Shown: positions 1-11,872, numbered from the stretch's first letter. The stretch: DNA of 64,000 bases from Epiperipatus broadwayi (GCA_028023455.1 JAQFVV010012535.1:1182001-1246000), one strand, 5' to 3'. Made by a program: numbers and translations. The notes: generated by a model from the letters alone, not told the origin.

Positions 1-184
1 AACTTTTAAATTGTTAGAGTTTTAATTATTTTTATTCTTGTTTCATTCTCTAGAATATGTACAGGGAGATGGCCATAAATTGACTAATATCTAGATGACT
101 AGCTAAATTAACTATGAACAAACTACCTGGAGAAAAAAAATCCTAAATCAGTTTACATGTGAAAAAAAATTTGTTTTACTTAAT

Positions 185-440
185 CCGAAGTCAAATCTGG
201 GCTGGACATATCGCTAGAAGAGATGATAATAAATGGACAATTGAAATCTTAAACTGGATTCCAAGAAATTGTAAAAGACCCAGAAAGAGACCACGTGAGA
301 TTGATGGATGAAATAAGAAAGTGTGCAAGAGTGATGTGGAGAAGAGAAGCTAAAGATCGGAGAAGATAGATTGAACTTGGAGAGACCTTCATCTTGCGGT
401 GGATTGATAATGGTTGTTGTTGATGATGATGATGATGTAA
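185..440 (+). pseudogene. 3' end of an RTE-type LINE (C-terminus of reverse transcriptase polyprotein) with TGA-repeat tail
   Basis: The plus strand encodes, with interruptions, the usual C-terminal tail of endonuclease/reverse transcriptase polyproteins of the RTE/CFDP2-like kind: a GHIARRDDNKW motif, then a basic RPRKRPRE stretch, then WRDLHLAVD just before the stop region. The last coding triplets run straight into a short GTTG(ATG)n tract at about 415-437. A very short 3' UTR ending in a simple trinucleotide repeat is typical of RTE LINEs. There are stops and frameshifts after the basic stretch, so it is not functional. Only the 3' end is inside the window. Confidence 0.75.
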
Positions 441-458
441 TGCATTGAAATTACTACT

Positions 459-1407
459 CAAACTACTGGTTTATTAAGTAAATTGAATAATCTCAATCCA
501 AAATACAAAACAAAACTTTTTAGAGAAAAGAACAAATAGTCTTTTTCCTTTACCTCAATTTCTTTTATAGAGGCTTATCTGAAGCACTTTGGAAAGCATG
601 AATATTTTTAAATCAATTGTATTACTTTTAAAGCTATATTTAAATTGCTTTATATTATTTTAATTGACATTTATAAAAAAATTTCAGTTTACAACTTGTC
701 AATACCAACTCCTACAATGAAATATGTAAATATGAACATTCCCAGCTATTAATATTGAATAATAATATGTAATACATCAATATTAATATTCCAATTACAG
801 GTTTATTAAGTAAATGAAGTATTCTCAATCCAAAGCACAAGATAAAACTTTTTAGAGAAAAGAATGGACTATCTTTTCTCTTTACCTCAAACTCGATGTA
901 TTACATAATATTAATCACTGGGATGTCTCTATTTACATACATTACTTGCGCTGATATTGATAAGGTGTAAATTAAAGAAAATTATAAATGTCAATTAAAA
1001 TAATATAAAGCAATTTAAAATATAGCTTTAAAAATAATATGACTGATTTAAAAATACTCATGCTCTCTTTTCAAAGTGTTTCAAATAAGCGTCTACAAAT
1101 ACGAATGCTGGTTGAGCATAAAATACCAATATCGGTGATTATTTATCTTTTCAACAGTGTGTGTGATCAAGTGTATCAGTGGTATGATATAGTGTGGATG
1201 GTTGAGGATCATGTGAAAGTCTGAGTTCAAACCCCCTATATATTACATATATAAGTGCAGGTATGAAAAAGCCTGTACTGTAGAAAAAATTCATATTTCA
1301 AAAGAAATTGAGGTAAAGAGAGAAGACGATCTGTTCTTTTCTCTAAAATGTTTTGTCTTGTGCTTTGGGATTGAGAGTAATTCATTTACTTAATAAACCA
1401 GTAGTTG
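459..1407. mobile_element. Fold-back element (~950 bp) with long inverted arms
   Basis: The sequence starting CAAACTACTGGTTTATTAAG at 459 reappears inverted at 1384-1407, ending CTTAATAAACCAGTAGTTG. The arms extend inward to about 680 and back to about 985, roughly 230 bp each with moderate divergence. A third, internal copy of the arm start lies at 795-895. The right arm is interrupted between about 1100 and 1297 by a family S copy. No open reading frame is seen inside. I found no convincing target-site duplication at the ends, so the superfamily is not assigned; it behaves like a MITE or foldback element. Confidence 0.6.
1099..1297 (+). repeat. Family S dispersed repeat, copy S1 (inserted in the fold-back arm)
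   Basis: Matches other family S copies at 4960-5405, 12255-12375, 14938-15390 (inverted) and 24955-25115 (inverted). Shared blocks are ATGCTGGTTGAGCAT, ATCGGTGATTATTTATC, GTGTATCAGTGGTATGA and GAAAGTCTGAGTTCAAA. The last block resembles a tRNA B box (GGTTCAAATCC) and the GGATGGTTGAGGA before it weakly resembles an A box, so a pol III-type promoter is possible. The host arm sequence resumes after it, showing it inserted later than the fold-back element. Confidence 0.55.
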
Positions 1408-1409
1408 GG

Positions 1410-2200
1410 ATATTAAACAATATTAATCACGAGAAATATTTATATTTAGATCTATATGTGTATTAGCATGTATGTGCATGCTAACTTCTAATATATGTAA
1501 TTAATATATTTTACTAAAATTATATTTTTCTTTAAGTAATTCTATCTACTGAATTTAGATCTATTATATATAATAGTATTGGTTTAGTTTAGTTATATAA
1601 ACGTTATATCTTTAAATGTAAGAACCTGAAAATAATGAACATTAATTTTGTAACTTATCACGCCTCTATCAGCTTACAACGTATAAATATGTATAGGTGA
1701 GTGTATCTCATTTACATCTATATATGTATAAATGAATGCATGCGTTAGTTTACATACCAATATTTAAAATTTCCGGATTCATGTAATACAATTTAAATAT
1801 GGAAATTAGAATTTTATTAATGTAGAATACGTATCCTCATCTTACCAAGTCGCAAGAAAAAGTATTGCCTGCAGATTCATGCAAGTGAGTTGTCCACAAG
1901 CTTCAAAATTTATTTATATATATATCATAGATGTTTTGTGAGCGTGTGATGTATTTTCAAACTTTAAATATGCTAAAATTTCGATTACAGATTAGTTAAA
2001 CAATTTTAATATTTACAAATTTTAAAATAATAATAACAAAAGTTTGAATGTTCTAAATATACCATTTTATCCAAGTAGAGATTTATATTGTTTTTATATG
2101 TTTTTAAACGAATTGATTTATTTCCCGAGCATGGACAATCCAGAAACCATGAATATTTTCTATGCTTATAAAAATGTTTTAATCTTTTTTCGGAACAATT
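1410..2200. other. AT-rich intergenic stretch, nothing recognised
   Basis: AT-rich with short runs of ATAT; no coding potential, terminal repeats or similarity to the other families of this window noticed. Confidence 0.5.
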
Positions 2201-2209
2201 TGTTCAAGT

Positions 2210-2420
2210 GATTTCATTTTTGAAAAAAGATCTTGTCGAAAAAAATATCGACTGAACAATTTTAAGAATTACTTTTCACTAAATACTGTTTATTGGAGAG
2301 TGAACTTAATGAAATATATCCTGCTTTAGTGCGTTGTACACATCCGGTAACTGTGATTAGCGCCGACAGATCTTTTAATAAATTAAAAGTAGTGGATTTA
2401 AAAAAAAATCAAAGGGCAAA
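2210..2420 (+). pseudogene. hAT-family dimerisation domain remnant
   Basis: Plus-strand translation contains ESELNEIYPALVRC followed by HPVTVISADRSFNKLKVV. This matches the C-terminal hAT dimerisation domain of TTF-type/zinc-finger-MYM-like hAT proteins, whose usual motif is a PV(T/S)-x-A(S)-A-E-RSFSKLK core. Stops lie upstream and the frame decays after the LKVVDLKKNQR segment. This is a different subfamily from the Buster-like transposase at 31.6-33.4 kb. No terminal repeats were found around it. Confidence 0.6.
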
Positions 2421-2646
2421 CCAGGCTTAAAGAAGCCTACAAAATGGACAGGAAAGAAGCGATAAAACACAAAGACGTGAAGAAAGAAATGGGTAAGTTT
2501 ATTTGTTTGTTTCATACGATCAATAAAAAAATTAAAGGAAATGAAAGAGTACTAAAATTAAGCATTTTTAATTGGAAGTATTTTTGCTTTACGTCTAACT
2601 TTTTATAATTATATCATTTCTAGCTGTTGTATAGTATCTAATTTGG

Positions 2647-2775
2647 AAAAATTAAGAATAGTCAAGCATTGGTGGTCGAGAGGTCAGCAACAACCGTTTT
2701 ACAAGCAGTTGTCCCGGGTTAGTGGGTTCGCTTCCTGGCTGATGCTATGACACATGAGAAAAAAAATTAAGAATA
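2647..2775 (+). mobile_element. tRNA-derived SINE or retroposed tRNA, with 14-bp target duplications
   Basis: The body (2661-2761) begins near GTCAAGCATTGG and carries TGGTCGAGAGGTCAG, close to the A-box region of tRNA-Ser/Leu (TGGCCGAGAGGTTAAG). About 35 bp on is GGGTTCGCTTCC, a good B-box match to GGTTCGANNCC. A short A-rich tail follows. The 14-mer AAAAATTAAGAATA occurs exactly at 2647-2660 and again at 2762-2775, a clear target-site duplication. At about 100 bp it is too degenerate to fold as a functional tRNA with a paired T stem. Orientation is plus by promoter boxes and A-rich end. Confidence 0.7.
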
Positions 2776-3390
2776 AAGCAGTATTTTAAAAAATTAGTAT
2801 TCGATATAAGTGTCCAAGTAAAAAATAAATGATTTATGAATTAAGTCGGAATCTTGAATAGGATTTATTCTTTTTATCAGACTATCTTACAACTTAATGC
2901 AGTATTATTATCTAAATTTGTAAAAGTTTTGTTTTTAACTAGTGTGTAAACTAAGTTTTGCTACTCTCTGCTTTTTGTTGTTTAGCGCCATCTACTAGAA
3001 ATTTTTATAATTAACATTAAATTTGATCAATTTTTCAACTACAAATTACACTTACTTTATATTCGTATTTTACTGAATAAACAATTTTTTAATTTGTTTC
3101 TTTATTTATTTTTTCTTTAGTATAAAATTTGGACAATAAAAAATATTTTGTAAATTATTTATTATTTGAATAAAATAAATATTGTTGCTCTAAAATTACC
3201 TTTTGAACAACAACAACAATACCGAATGCATGCTGAACTAATGTTTTTCCGTTTTCCCTAGATGCAATTCATGCTGACTAATATTTTCCTTTTTTTTTTT
3301 TTCACATGGAACTTATGTAACAAATGAACAATAAGACTTGGTTATGAAAAACTATAGTACTCTCACAAAATGGGTTCAATTTTTATTGGG
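2776..3390. other. AT-rich intergenic stretch, nothing recognised
   Basis: AT-rich; contains an oligo-T run near 3290-3302. No coding sequence or repeat family recognised. Confidence 0.5.
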
Positions 3391-3399
3391 ACCATATGT

Positions 3400-3735
3400 T
3401 AATCTAACACCAACTTCAACCTCTCTTCCATTATATTTTCAATCATACTATCATGTATTTTCACATATTTCTCTCAATATCACATTTAAAAATTCTATAT
3501 AAACTTAATTTGGCATAGATATCTTGTTATGTAATAATTATTTTCTTTTAATTAATGAAAATCATGTGTTTTTTTCCTATCACAATCAAGATTGTAAACC
3601 TTTATTATGTATATTATGTCATGAATCAATTTGTATCTAAGATCTCATGTTTTCAAATGTAAATTATGTAATTCTTTTTGAGTCTCAATAAAGTTTACCT
3701 TTTGATACATCATTGTCATCATCATCATCACCATC

Positions 3736-3773
<38 letters not shown>

Positions 3774-3778
3774 CACTA

Positions 3779-3813
<35 letters not shown>

Positions 3814-3862
3814 ACTGCTACTACTATTAGTATTGTTCTTGTTGTTGTTATAATAATAATAT
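3400..3862 (+). repeat. LINE 3'-UTR-like tail ending in a compound trinucleotide microsatellite
   Basis: Near 3685 the sequence reads GAGTCTCAATAAAGTTTACC, a typical LINE 3' end with an AATAAA signal. It is followed from about 3708 by CAT, then ACT/ACC, then CTG, then TTG and TAA trinucleotide runs to about 3862. LINEs of the CR1/RTE kinds often end in such simple-repeat tails. No coding remnant was recognised upstream, so the family assignment rests only on the tail. Confidence 0.4.
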
Positions 3863-4860
3863 GTGTAAAAATTAGTTTGAATTTTTAAGCGTTTTTTTTT
3901 CTGTAAATCTATGATTTTATAATTTCAATTTACTTTTGTGTAAAATTTATTTGTTCTTATAATAATGTAGAATCCCAGTATGCAATAAGATACTAGTTAA
4001 TCAATGATACTGGTGATAGCCAATCTATGTTTATTTTTAGATAATTGAAAATTGGCAAGCTAGATAGACTGTGTGCCTAAATCTTGTCTTGTTTTTGTTG
4101 TAGTGTGAGTACAATTTAGTTTAATATAAACATGAAAACAATAATTATAAGCAGGAGAAAAACATGTGACAATATCCAGTTGCACAAAGTAATCTATCAG
4201 TTTTGCAAATTTTTTTTCTTTTTTAAGCAGTAAACTTTGTTGACTGATGTAACATTGATTTCTATTATTTCATAATTAATTCTTCCCTGGAAGATTTTTG
4301 AATTTAGCATTTATTAATAAATAGATGGGATAGTGTCCTGTAGAAAATAAAAAATTTCTACTACCTTTGCATAATTCAATTTTTATCTCTGGTAAATTTT
4401 TAAGTCTTCAACAAGAAACTTTTAAGCCTTCACCTTGCCCTCAATATAACTATAGTACAGGCTTGATTTCTGTAGCCCTCATTTGATATTTCGTTGCCTC
4501 ATTGATTGTACAAGCAGATTAATTATATCTTAGTGATTAACTTATTTTATCTATTGTATAAATAGAATAAAATTAATCTAAATATCTATTATTCAAAAAC
4601 TTCTAACATTCAAACAAAATTTTAAAGATTTAAGTTTTAATAATAAATTAGTTTGTCAATACATTATAGAAAAAAATATGCAGATATATATAAATTAATA
4701 TGCTAATTGCAGTGAAATGTTTGATTCTTATATATATATCATAGCAATATCCTTAACGGACAAAAATTTACTTAACCAAAAAAAAACCTCTGAAAACCAT
4801 TGATTTTTGGATAATGGTGTTGTATAAATAATTAAAATCTAAATTATGTTTAATTTAGTG
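3863..4860. other. AT-rich intergenic stretch, nothing recognised
   Basis: No coding potential or recognised repeat. A TATATATA microsatellite lies near 4728-4740. Confidence 0.5.
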
Positions 4861-4867
4861 TAATTTT

Positions 4868-5424
4868 ATTTATATGTCTGAGTTCAAATTCCCTATATTT
4901 ACAATTAGGCTCCAGCTATATGAAGAATGACTGTTTTCAAATATTTACACATTAAACTTGCATCCTGCCCATCCCTCTTCTATGCATTTAAATGGATAAG
5001 ATCCTATACATGAGGGGTCAGAGTGAGTTGACATCAACATGGGCATGGCAATAATATTGGCATCAGCATGGGATTTGGGCTTTTCATCATCAGATTTTCA
5101 GTTGTATGGATGGCTGAAGAGTTGGAGGTTGGAGTAGATTGAAGCCTGTCCATTATAGTATAAATATTTGCTAACTTAATATATACTGAACACTAATTAT
5201 ATATGTGTGTGGGAGATGATAATCTGGACTAACTGACGAGAGCTGGTTTAGCATGAAATGTAATATTGGTGATTATTTATCTTTTCTGCATGTGTATGGT
5301 CATGTTTATTAGTGGTATGAGATAGTATGAATAGTTGATGGGTATTTGAAAGTCTGAATTCAAATCCCTATATTCACAATTAGGATCCAGGTATATGAAG
5401 AATGCTTGTTCAAATATTTGTATT
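4868..5424 (+). repeat. Family S repeat, copy S2: one unit plus the tail of an upstream tandem unit
   Basis: The segment GTCTGAGTTCAAATTCCC with the following CACAATTAGG-like block occurs at about 4876-4945 and again at about 5355-5424, so the ~480-bp unit is preceded in tandem by the end of another. The unit contains GATGATAATCTGGACTAA, CTGACGA, a 15-nt hairpin GAGCTGGTTTAGCAT, GAAAT, then TATTGGTGATTATTTATC, and ends with the B-box-like CTGAATTCAAATCCC. The inverted copy at 14938-15390 matches nearly all of it, including the 5' part with a GATGGCTGAAGAGTTGGA block. Tandem arrangement of the unit is notable because ribozyme-bearing retroelements are often tandem. Confidence 0.6.
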
Positions 5425-6790
5425 ACTTCCATGTATTTTTATCCTGATATTATCTATTGTCTTTATGCCTCGAAAATCTCTTTATTCAATCTGCTATGTT
5501 CCCTATTTGAGATATTGTTTTTCTCACAACTTATCTTTGAGTTTTTACTCTCTAGTTCTGGTCTGTGAATTTTTATCTTTTTATAATTCACCTCTGTTTA
5601 TATTTTTTATTCATTTCTTGTGATTTTATTATCTAATGGTTCTCTTGATATTTATAGAAAAAAAACTTGTATTATACATCTTTCCTTTTTTTTGAATAAT
5701 AGACATTTTCTTTTAATGGATACCTATACTCTTTTATTTATGTATCTTTTCCATTTATAGTTAAATTTTTAATCAGCTTTTTGTTTAGGTAATATTTATC
5801 TTTAACTTCTTTATTTATTTTTTATCTATAATAACAAGTTTTATTTCACCTTCACTTTGTAATTAATAATAAGCTGATGCGTTCCGGTGAAACTTTTTTA
5901 TGTAAGAATTTGTAGGCTTTTTTTATATATTCTAATTTGCAGACTTGTTGCTCCATATTCGTAGTCTTTTCATAGTCTGCTTCTATAAGTTTCTGCAATC
6001 TATATCTTTTTTCTTTCATACCTCTTATTTTCAATTTTCCAGACTGGTCTTTTATTTATTTATTTTTATTGGCATGGCTTTTTCAACATTCTCTAACTGC
6101 TCATAAAATCTTCATTCAAGCTTTCTATTTTTTTATCTTTTTATCTATTCAAATTCTTTTTTATTTTTTATAGTTTAATTCTTTACCTTTTACATTGGAT
6201 TTATACTTTTGTATAATATGGAAAATTTTGTGAAATTGTTATTAAGTAAGTAAACATGATGGGTTTCTTATGGAGTTTTTTTTTTTTGTAACTACATTTG
6301 CAATCTTATTCTTTTCCATACTTATAACTACTAATCTCTATGTGTTCTTATAATAACTGTTTATGATTTATTTAGGGTATTACTATCTATCTTTCAACAG
6401 ACAATTTGGTTTGACCAATTGATTTGTTATAGATGATATTGAAGAACATCTATTGATTTATTGGGATCTTTCTCTCTCCTTAGGTTGTGAGTATGTCACT
6501 TTACATATATAAACAACTAATGTTTACTTTGCTTTTTTTTTCAAATTTTATATTTTTGTATTTTAAATGCCTATTGCTCTTATATATAATTATCAGACTG
6601 CTACCATTTTGTTGTGATTATTCAATATACACTGAGTGTAAAATTTAAAATATTAGCTCTAAGTAAAGCATAGCTTACTACAAATCAACTATTTAAACTA
6701 ATATATTATCTAATTTATTGATCTTGTTCATGATGAAACAAATTATATATTTTAATTCAAGATCAAACTATAACTTTAAGCACAAATAAC
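5425..6790. other. AT-rich region without recognisable genes
   Basis: T-rich on the plus strand. Short open frames here are compositional. Near 5850-6034 the minus strand has a lysine/glutamate-rich frame, but I see no family similarity. Confidence 0.4.
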
Positions 6791-6796
6791 ACATAT

Positions 6797-7978
6797 GTCT
6801 AGCATCATCATTTTTAATGATTATCAATCCACTGCAGAAGGAAGATCTCTCCAAGTTCAATTCATCTTCTCCAATCTCTGTCCTCTTCTACACATCATCC
6901 CTACACACTTTCTTATTTTATCCATCCATATCACATGTGATTTCTTTTTGGGTGTTTTACAGTCTCTTGAAATCTGATTTAATATTTCAATTGCCCATAT
7001 ATTACCATCTATTCTAGCAATAGCCCAACTCATCTTTTAATATTTTTGATAATGTCAGCAACACCTGTTGTTCTCTTACTCATGTATTGTATTTTTGATC
7101 TCTTCTAGTTACTCCTATTACTCTAGAATGCATCTCTCCATACTTCATTGGGTGGTCTGAAGTCTCTGTATTGCTCATTTGTTAAGCATCCAAGTCTCAG
7201 ATCCATAAGTAAGAACTGGCAAAACACATTTATTAAATATATTTGTTTTCAAATACATGGGCATATTTTCTTTTAATATTAAGTTATTTCTACCAAAAAC
7301 ACTCCAACCTTGTTTAATTCTGTGATCAATTTTATCCATTATGGTTCCATCCATGGTAATAATTTGATCTAGATATTTATTTTTCCTTTAGAGAAAAATC
7401 CATTGAACACTACTTTAGTCTTTTTAATATTTATCTTTATTCCTAGTTTCTTATTTTCATCCGATAACTCTTGCAACATTTTCTGAAGATCTAAAGATTA
7501 TTTACAAAAACAATTACATCATCTACAAAATCTACATGACTTAAATAATCTCCATTTATTAAATCAATCCACAAAATATTGTTTTGTAAATATTGAGTCA
7601 TCATGTTATACATCCTTCTCAATGTTAATTTTCCTAATATCATTATGTAACCTAATTATTTCTGTCACATTTTTATAAATATTCTTTATAATATTGCAAT
7701 ATCCTAGATCTATATCTTAATGGTCCAATGCTTTAATCACTTAGAATATACTTATGGAATTAAATGCCTATTCATAAGCCGCAAATCCAAAGCAAAATGG
7801 CAAGTCATATTCATTGGTCATTTCTCTAACTTCTCTCAATACTTGGATATGTTCCCCTGTATTAAAAACACTGTTAAATTCAGCTTATTTTTTTGATTAG
7901 TTAAAATCCAAAATTTGTTGTAGATAAGTTGTAATTATCTTGGTAAAAAAATTATAAAGAATTGATAAAAGGCTGACA
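6797..7978 (-). pseudogene. RTE-type LINE, C-terminal half of reverse transcriptase polyprotein (3' part)
   Basis: Read on the minus strand, 7978 to 6797 gives successive remnants of an endonuclease/RT LINE. There is a segment like ITTYLQQILDFNQ, then EHIQVLREVREMTNEYDLPF near 7850-7780, later the thumb/tail region, and near 7060-6830 the C-terminal tail ending DLPSAVD with an ATG-repeat-like end at about 6797-6820. It is the same family as the fragment at 185-440. Many stops and frameshifts are present. The coding sequence is continuous in order with 9088-9655; the interval 7979-9087 is a later insertion of another LINE on the opposite strand. Confidence 0.75.
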
Positions 7979-9087
7979 AATGGCCTGGGGCTTCATTCAC
8001 TACAGGTGCTTCGGTTCCAGCGTTCAATTTATACAATGAATTATTTAACCTGATTGCACCAAATATACATTCTTTATTTGTGAATCCCACTGATACTCCA
8101 CTGCCTGATACTAATAGCTGGATTTCTGATCTGCTTTCAGATATTTCAAGTATAAACCTTATACTGGACCAATCAAAACCCACAAAAATTCATTACTGGG
8201 ATGCATATTTTCTAATATATGAAAATATTATACTCGCCACAGAAATTCTGGAGATTAATAACTTTATATACTTAAAAAAATCCAATTGGTAAAACATGAA
8301 GCCAAAGTACTTCGATTTCTTATTAAAAGTCAACCTTGATATCCTCCCCACAGGGAGCTTTTGGACAATGTATAAAGGTTTTATCTCTATTGATTTCATA
8401 TGCCCATTGTGTCATAGGGAGGATGATACTATTGAGCATATTTTTATCAGATGCCTTGCACTTCAGAAATATAGTACTATGATATATTCAATTTACAAAA
8501 AAAAAGAGTCTTTGGTGTCAATGTTGATTCATGGAATCAAATCTGGAATATTTGCAGAGATAAGGAGTGTGACATTCTTGTTGTTTAGTATTTGGTTAAC
8601 AAGATGTGCACCTTCTGTTTGATTCTAATAATATTGATGCACTGCAAATATTTGTCAAGAATATCAAAACAATAAAAGAAAGGGATAGTAGACTAGCCCC
8701 ATTATTAATATACAAGATAATATGGTAAATGATTGACCTTGATAGGTTTAATTAACTAATTCTTCATATTGACTATTGATTCATCTGAATATTGCCTTTT
8801 TCCATTGATTTAATGATTTTGAATGTTTAAGCTGAGCAATTTTTCTTATACTATGTACAGTATTTTTATGTTTATTCTCCTGTTTTATCCATATACTTGA
8901 ATCATTGGATCAACTAATTGTTAATATTTACTATTGTTTCATACATATATTACCTTCTGGTAATTTAATAATTTTGAATGTTTAATCTGAGCAATTTTGC
9001 TTATAGTATGTATTTTTATGTTTTCTCTACTGTTTTATCCATGTAATTGCATCGTTTGATCAATAAAGCCATTTTGAAAAAAAAAAG
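7979..9087 (+). mobile_element. 5'-truncated poly-A LINE, 3' end with CCHC-type zinc motif, inserted in the RTE LINE
   Basis: The plus-strand frame 8296-8622 contains FICPLCHREDDTIEHIFIRC, the C-terminal zinc-knuckle (C-x2-C-x8-H-x4-C type) found after reverse transcriptase in several non-LTR LINEs. An upstream frame (8080-8292) reads into it with one stop. The 3' UTR holds a ~158-bp tandem duplication (from about 8754 and about 8912). It ends CAATAAAGCCATTTTG followed by ten A's at about 9078-9087. Immediately after the poly-A the host RTE coding sequence resumes on the minus strand. It is 5'-truncated, as usual for retroposed LINEs. Confidence 0.75.
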
Positions 9088-9655
9088 TCTGTAATTTATA
9101 ATATCTTCTTTATCACCTTTTTTAATTATTAATGTTAATACTGCATTTTTCCAATCACCTGGTGCACCTTTATTATTTAGACATTTGGTATGTAATTTTG
9201 CAAACAATTTTTCTATTTCTTCACCTGCTTCTTTTAAGATATCAATTATAATTTCATCATTATCTGGAACTTTTTCCTTCTTCATAGATTAAATTGAATT
9301 TCTCACTTTTTCATTTAAAATCCCAGGCAATTCAGAAAATATAGTAGTTGTAGGAAATACTTTTCCTTGTTCTTTATTACTATATAATTTTTGATAGAAC
9401 TCTTTGACACTTTTCATGATATTATCTCTCTTTTTAGTAATAGTTCCATCTCTTTTTATTATTGCAGAAATAAAATTCCTATCCATGTCAAACTATTGTT
9501 TTATATTCTTGAGACCTTTTATTCTCTTCTATAGATTTCCTTACTAATTCACAATTATACTTTCTTATATCACTATCAACTCTTTTTCACCCCATTTTAC
9601 AAAATTCAAAATATTCAATCCTTCATAATGCATCATTTAGATGTATTTTTATATT
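9088..9655 (-). pseudogene. RTE-type LINE, RT N-terminal part (continuation of 6797-7978)
   Basis: Minus-strand frames give a connector region (SIEENKRSQEYKT-like, about 9600-9500), then ISAIIKRDGTITKKRD and EFYQKLYS (about 9480-9390). They continue into LKEAGEEIEKLFAKL and DWKNAVLTLIIKKGDKED (about 9250-9100). This is the start of the RT fingers domain, where WK-x-A-x-(I/L)-x-L-I-(H/I)-KKGDK is a hallmark. The frame then breaks at the poly-A LINE insertion. At its upstream end it is interrupted by family P copy A. Confidence 0.75.
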
Positions 9656-9860
9656 AAAACAGGAAAAACTCTCCATACAGTAGTTCCACTCAGTGCAAGC
9701 CAGAGTAGGCACTAGATAGGGATTTTATGCACAAGCCATCTGTCATCTATTGATTACTCTGGCTTACACTAAGTGGAAGTACTATATGGACAGTTTTATC
9801 TGTTTTAATAACAGTTATGAGCAAGCATAAGAAATTGTGATCATGTGATATTTTTATATT
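9644..9860 (+). mobile_element. Family P copy A (193 bp) with 12-bp target duplication
   Basis: Element 9656-9848 starts AAAACAGGAAAAACTCTCC, has short inverted arms around TTTTATGCACAAGCC, and ends with the family's asymmetric tail AACAGTTATGAGCAAGCATA then GTGATCATGTGAT. It is flanked by exact TATTTTTATATT at 9644-9655 and 9849-9860. It lacks the central hairpin and the ribozyme segment present in longer copies. Orientation is set with the asymmetric tail as 3' end. Confidence 0.8.
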
Positions 9861-10149
9861 CCTTCTTTTCTTTATAAATCATCTTGTCTCAATATAATTG
9901 CTGCTTTCTTCTGCAGCAAATTTTTTCTATTCTCAGCTATATCTTTTTGATGAAAACTATCAGTATTGTACTTTTTTAGAATGTCTTTGAGTTCATCTTT
10001 ATAATGCAACTAAAGCCCGTCTCTCCAACAAAAACCTTATTAAAGTTTATTAAAAATTATTTGTTAACAAGTACTGCATTATTTATTTGTTTTACATGAC
10101 GAATATGATGAAAAAATGATTTTACAATGTTATATTCTCATTTCTATAT

Positions 10150-11600
10150 AGCAAATTAGGTAAAATAACAGATGTATGGGTAGACAATTTAGTTGCTGTA
10201 ATTATTTCATTGTAATAAAGTAATCTATCCTGTTAAAAGATGCTGCAAAATATTGGAGTCAATGCTGCATCTGGATATCTAATTCCATCTTTCTATTTAT
10301 AAAATTACCAAGATATTTAAATTGGCTTACATTCTCAAGTTAATAATCAACTAAGCTAAAAGTCTTGTATAATTTGCCTTCAAAATATTGAGTACATTCT
10401 GTAGATCATCTTTGAATTTTTAAGGATAACAATTATCATTATACAATCTCAAAGCTAATATGATGAAATTCTTGCTTTTGCTTTTAACCACTTCAAATTT
10501 AAAAAAATCCATTATCAAATCAAAAACAAAGTTGGAGCAAGTTCACATTTTTATTTAGTGCTGGTTTTTATTTAACTTCTTCAGATTTTCCACCTGTAGT
10601 AATATGACTTCCTCTTATTCCATCATTAGACATATAATATGAATAAATTTATATGGACACCCAACCCAAATGATTTAAAACAGTGTTACAGAGATGTTGG
10701 ATTAATTGAATCAAGTACCTTTACCAAATCAATATCTGATTCATTCTATGTTTCAGTCATTTTTATTTCTTGCATTTTCTTGACAACGAAAACCATGTCA
10801 ATAGTGCTTTTCAATTCTCTAAATCATACTCGGTATCTGATAATCATTCATGTATAACAGGAATTATTAATATTCAACAAACTTTTGAAAATACCTTTTG
10901 CTGTAGTGGATAACATTACTATTTTCATCATAATTATTGCAAATATGTTTTTCCCCATTGTTTAAAAAATCTTAACATCAGAAGACCCAACTTCATTAAT
11001 ATGTATATTACCACCTAATTTTTGAAGCTAACAAATACCAAAACCTGCAGCTTTTGTATTTTTAAGATTACAAAGAGCTGCTTTGATTTTACTAAGCTGC
11101 ATGTCAAAGCTATTTAGTAAGTTCTCTCATCGTGATTTTTTATATTTATAAATAAAGATCATCTTTATCCTCCTCTAGAGCATTCTACTCTAAGTTTGAG
11201 TAATCATTAGAGACCAGATGCAATAATGCTACAAAATTCTCATCTTCAAAACAGTTTCTAGTTTTTGACTTCATCAGTCAATGAAAGCTAGGATGCAATG
11301 CTGAAACAACTGCATTTATTCATCTAGCAATGCTTTTTTTACTTCCTTATATTATTTAAGCTGATATCCTGAAAGTTTGAAAAAAAGCCTTAAGATTTTG
11401 AACACAAGTTCTTTGCTTAAATAGTTATACAGATCTGTCACTAAATCACTTTTTTATATATTTTAGAAACCTCAGTTTTATGATGACAGCAAGCTCCTTC
11501 CACCCTTTGGCTAGTAATGTTAATACCAATAACAAGATCACATTACTTTCTAAGTTCTTTTTAAGAGCTGCTAAATTTAGCTTCTCTATCACTCTGTTGA
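10150..11600 (-). pseudogene. Second LINE reverse transcriptase remnant
   Basis: On the minus strand, about 11110-11000 encodes LSKIKAALCNLKNTKAAGFG, the RT fingers motif (ALKxLKNGKAPG in intact LINEs), followed by LQKLGG. Near 10350-10280 is ENVSQFKYLGNFINRKMELD, matching the FKYLGxxI motif after the RT catalytic region. Between them the catalytic YxDD is degraded; a (A)DDNCYP-like segment lies near 10440. Stops and frameshifts occur throughout. It is a distinct copy from the RTE LINE at 6.8-9.7 kb; clade not resolved. Confidence 0.6.
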
Positions 11601-11872
11601 AGCCTTAAGATTTTTCTGAATTTCAGATTTTAGCTTAAATAATATAAAAAAGTAAATGATGATTACTAGATGTGTGAGTGCACCAGTTCTAGCTTTAAAT
11701 TCTAGTCTTCACTAATGAAGGCTAAATGATAAAATGATCTGGAAATAGGGTTTTGTACCACTATACCATCTGATGTTGATTGATCGCTGAAGATTACAGT
11801 AATTAGTTCTAAAATAGAATGAAAATAACTACTTTTCCAAACAACTGGGGAAATATATAAGAAAGTCATGTG

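Noticed and set aside
249-461. His-rich minus-strand frame (HHHHHQQQ)
   Set aside because: Antisense of the TGA-repeat tail of the RTE LINE; the plus strand carries the LINE coding remnant.
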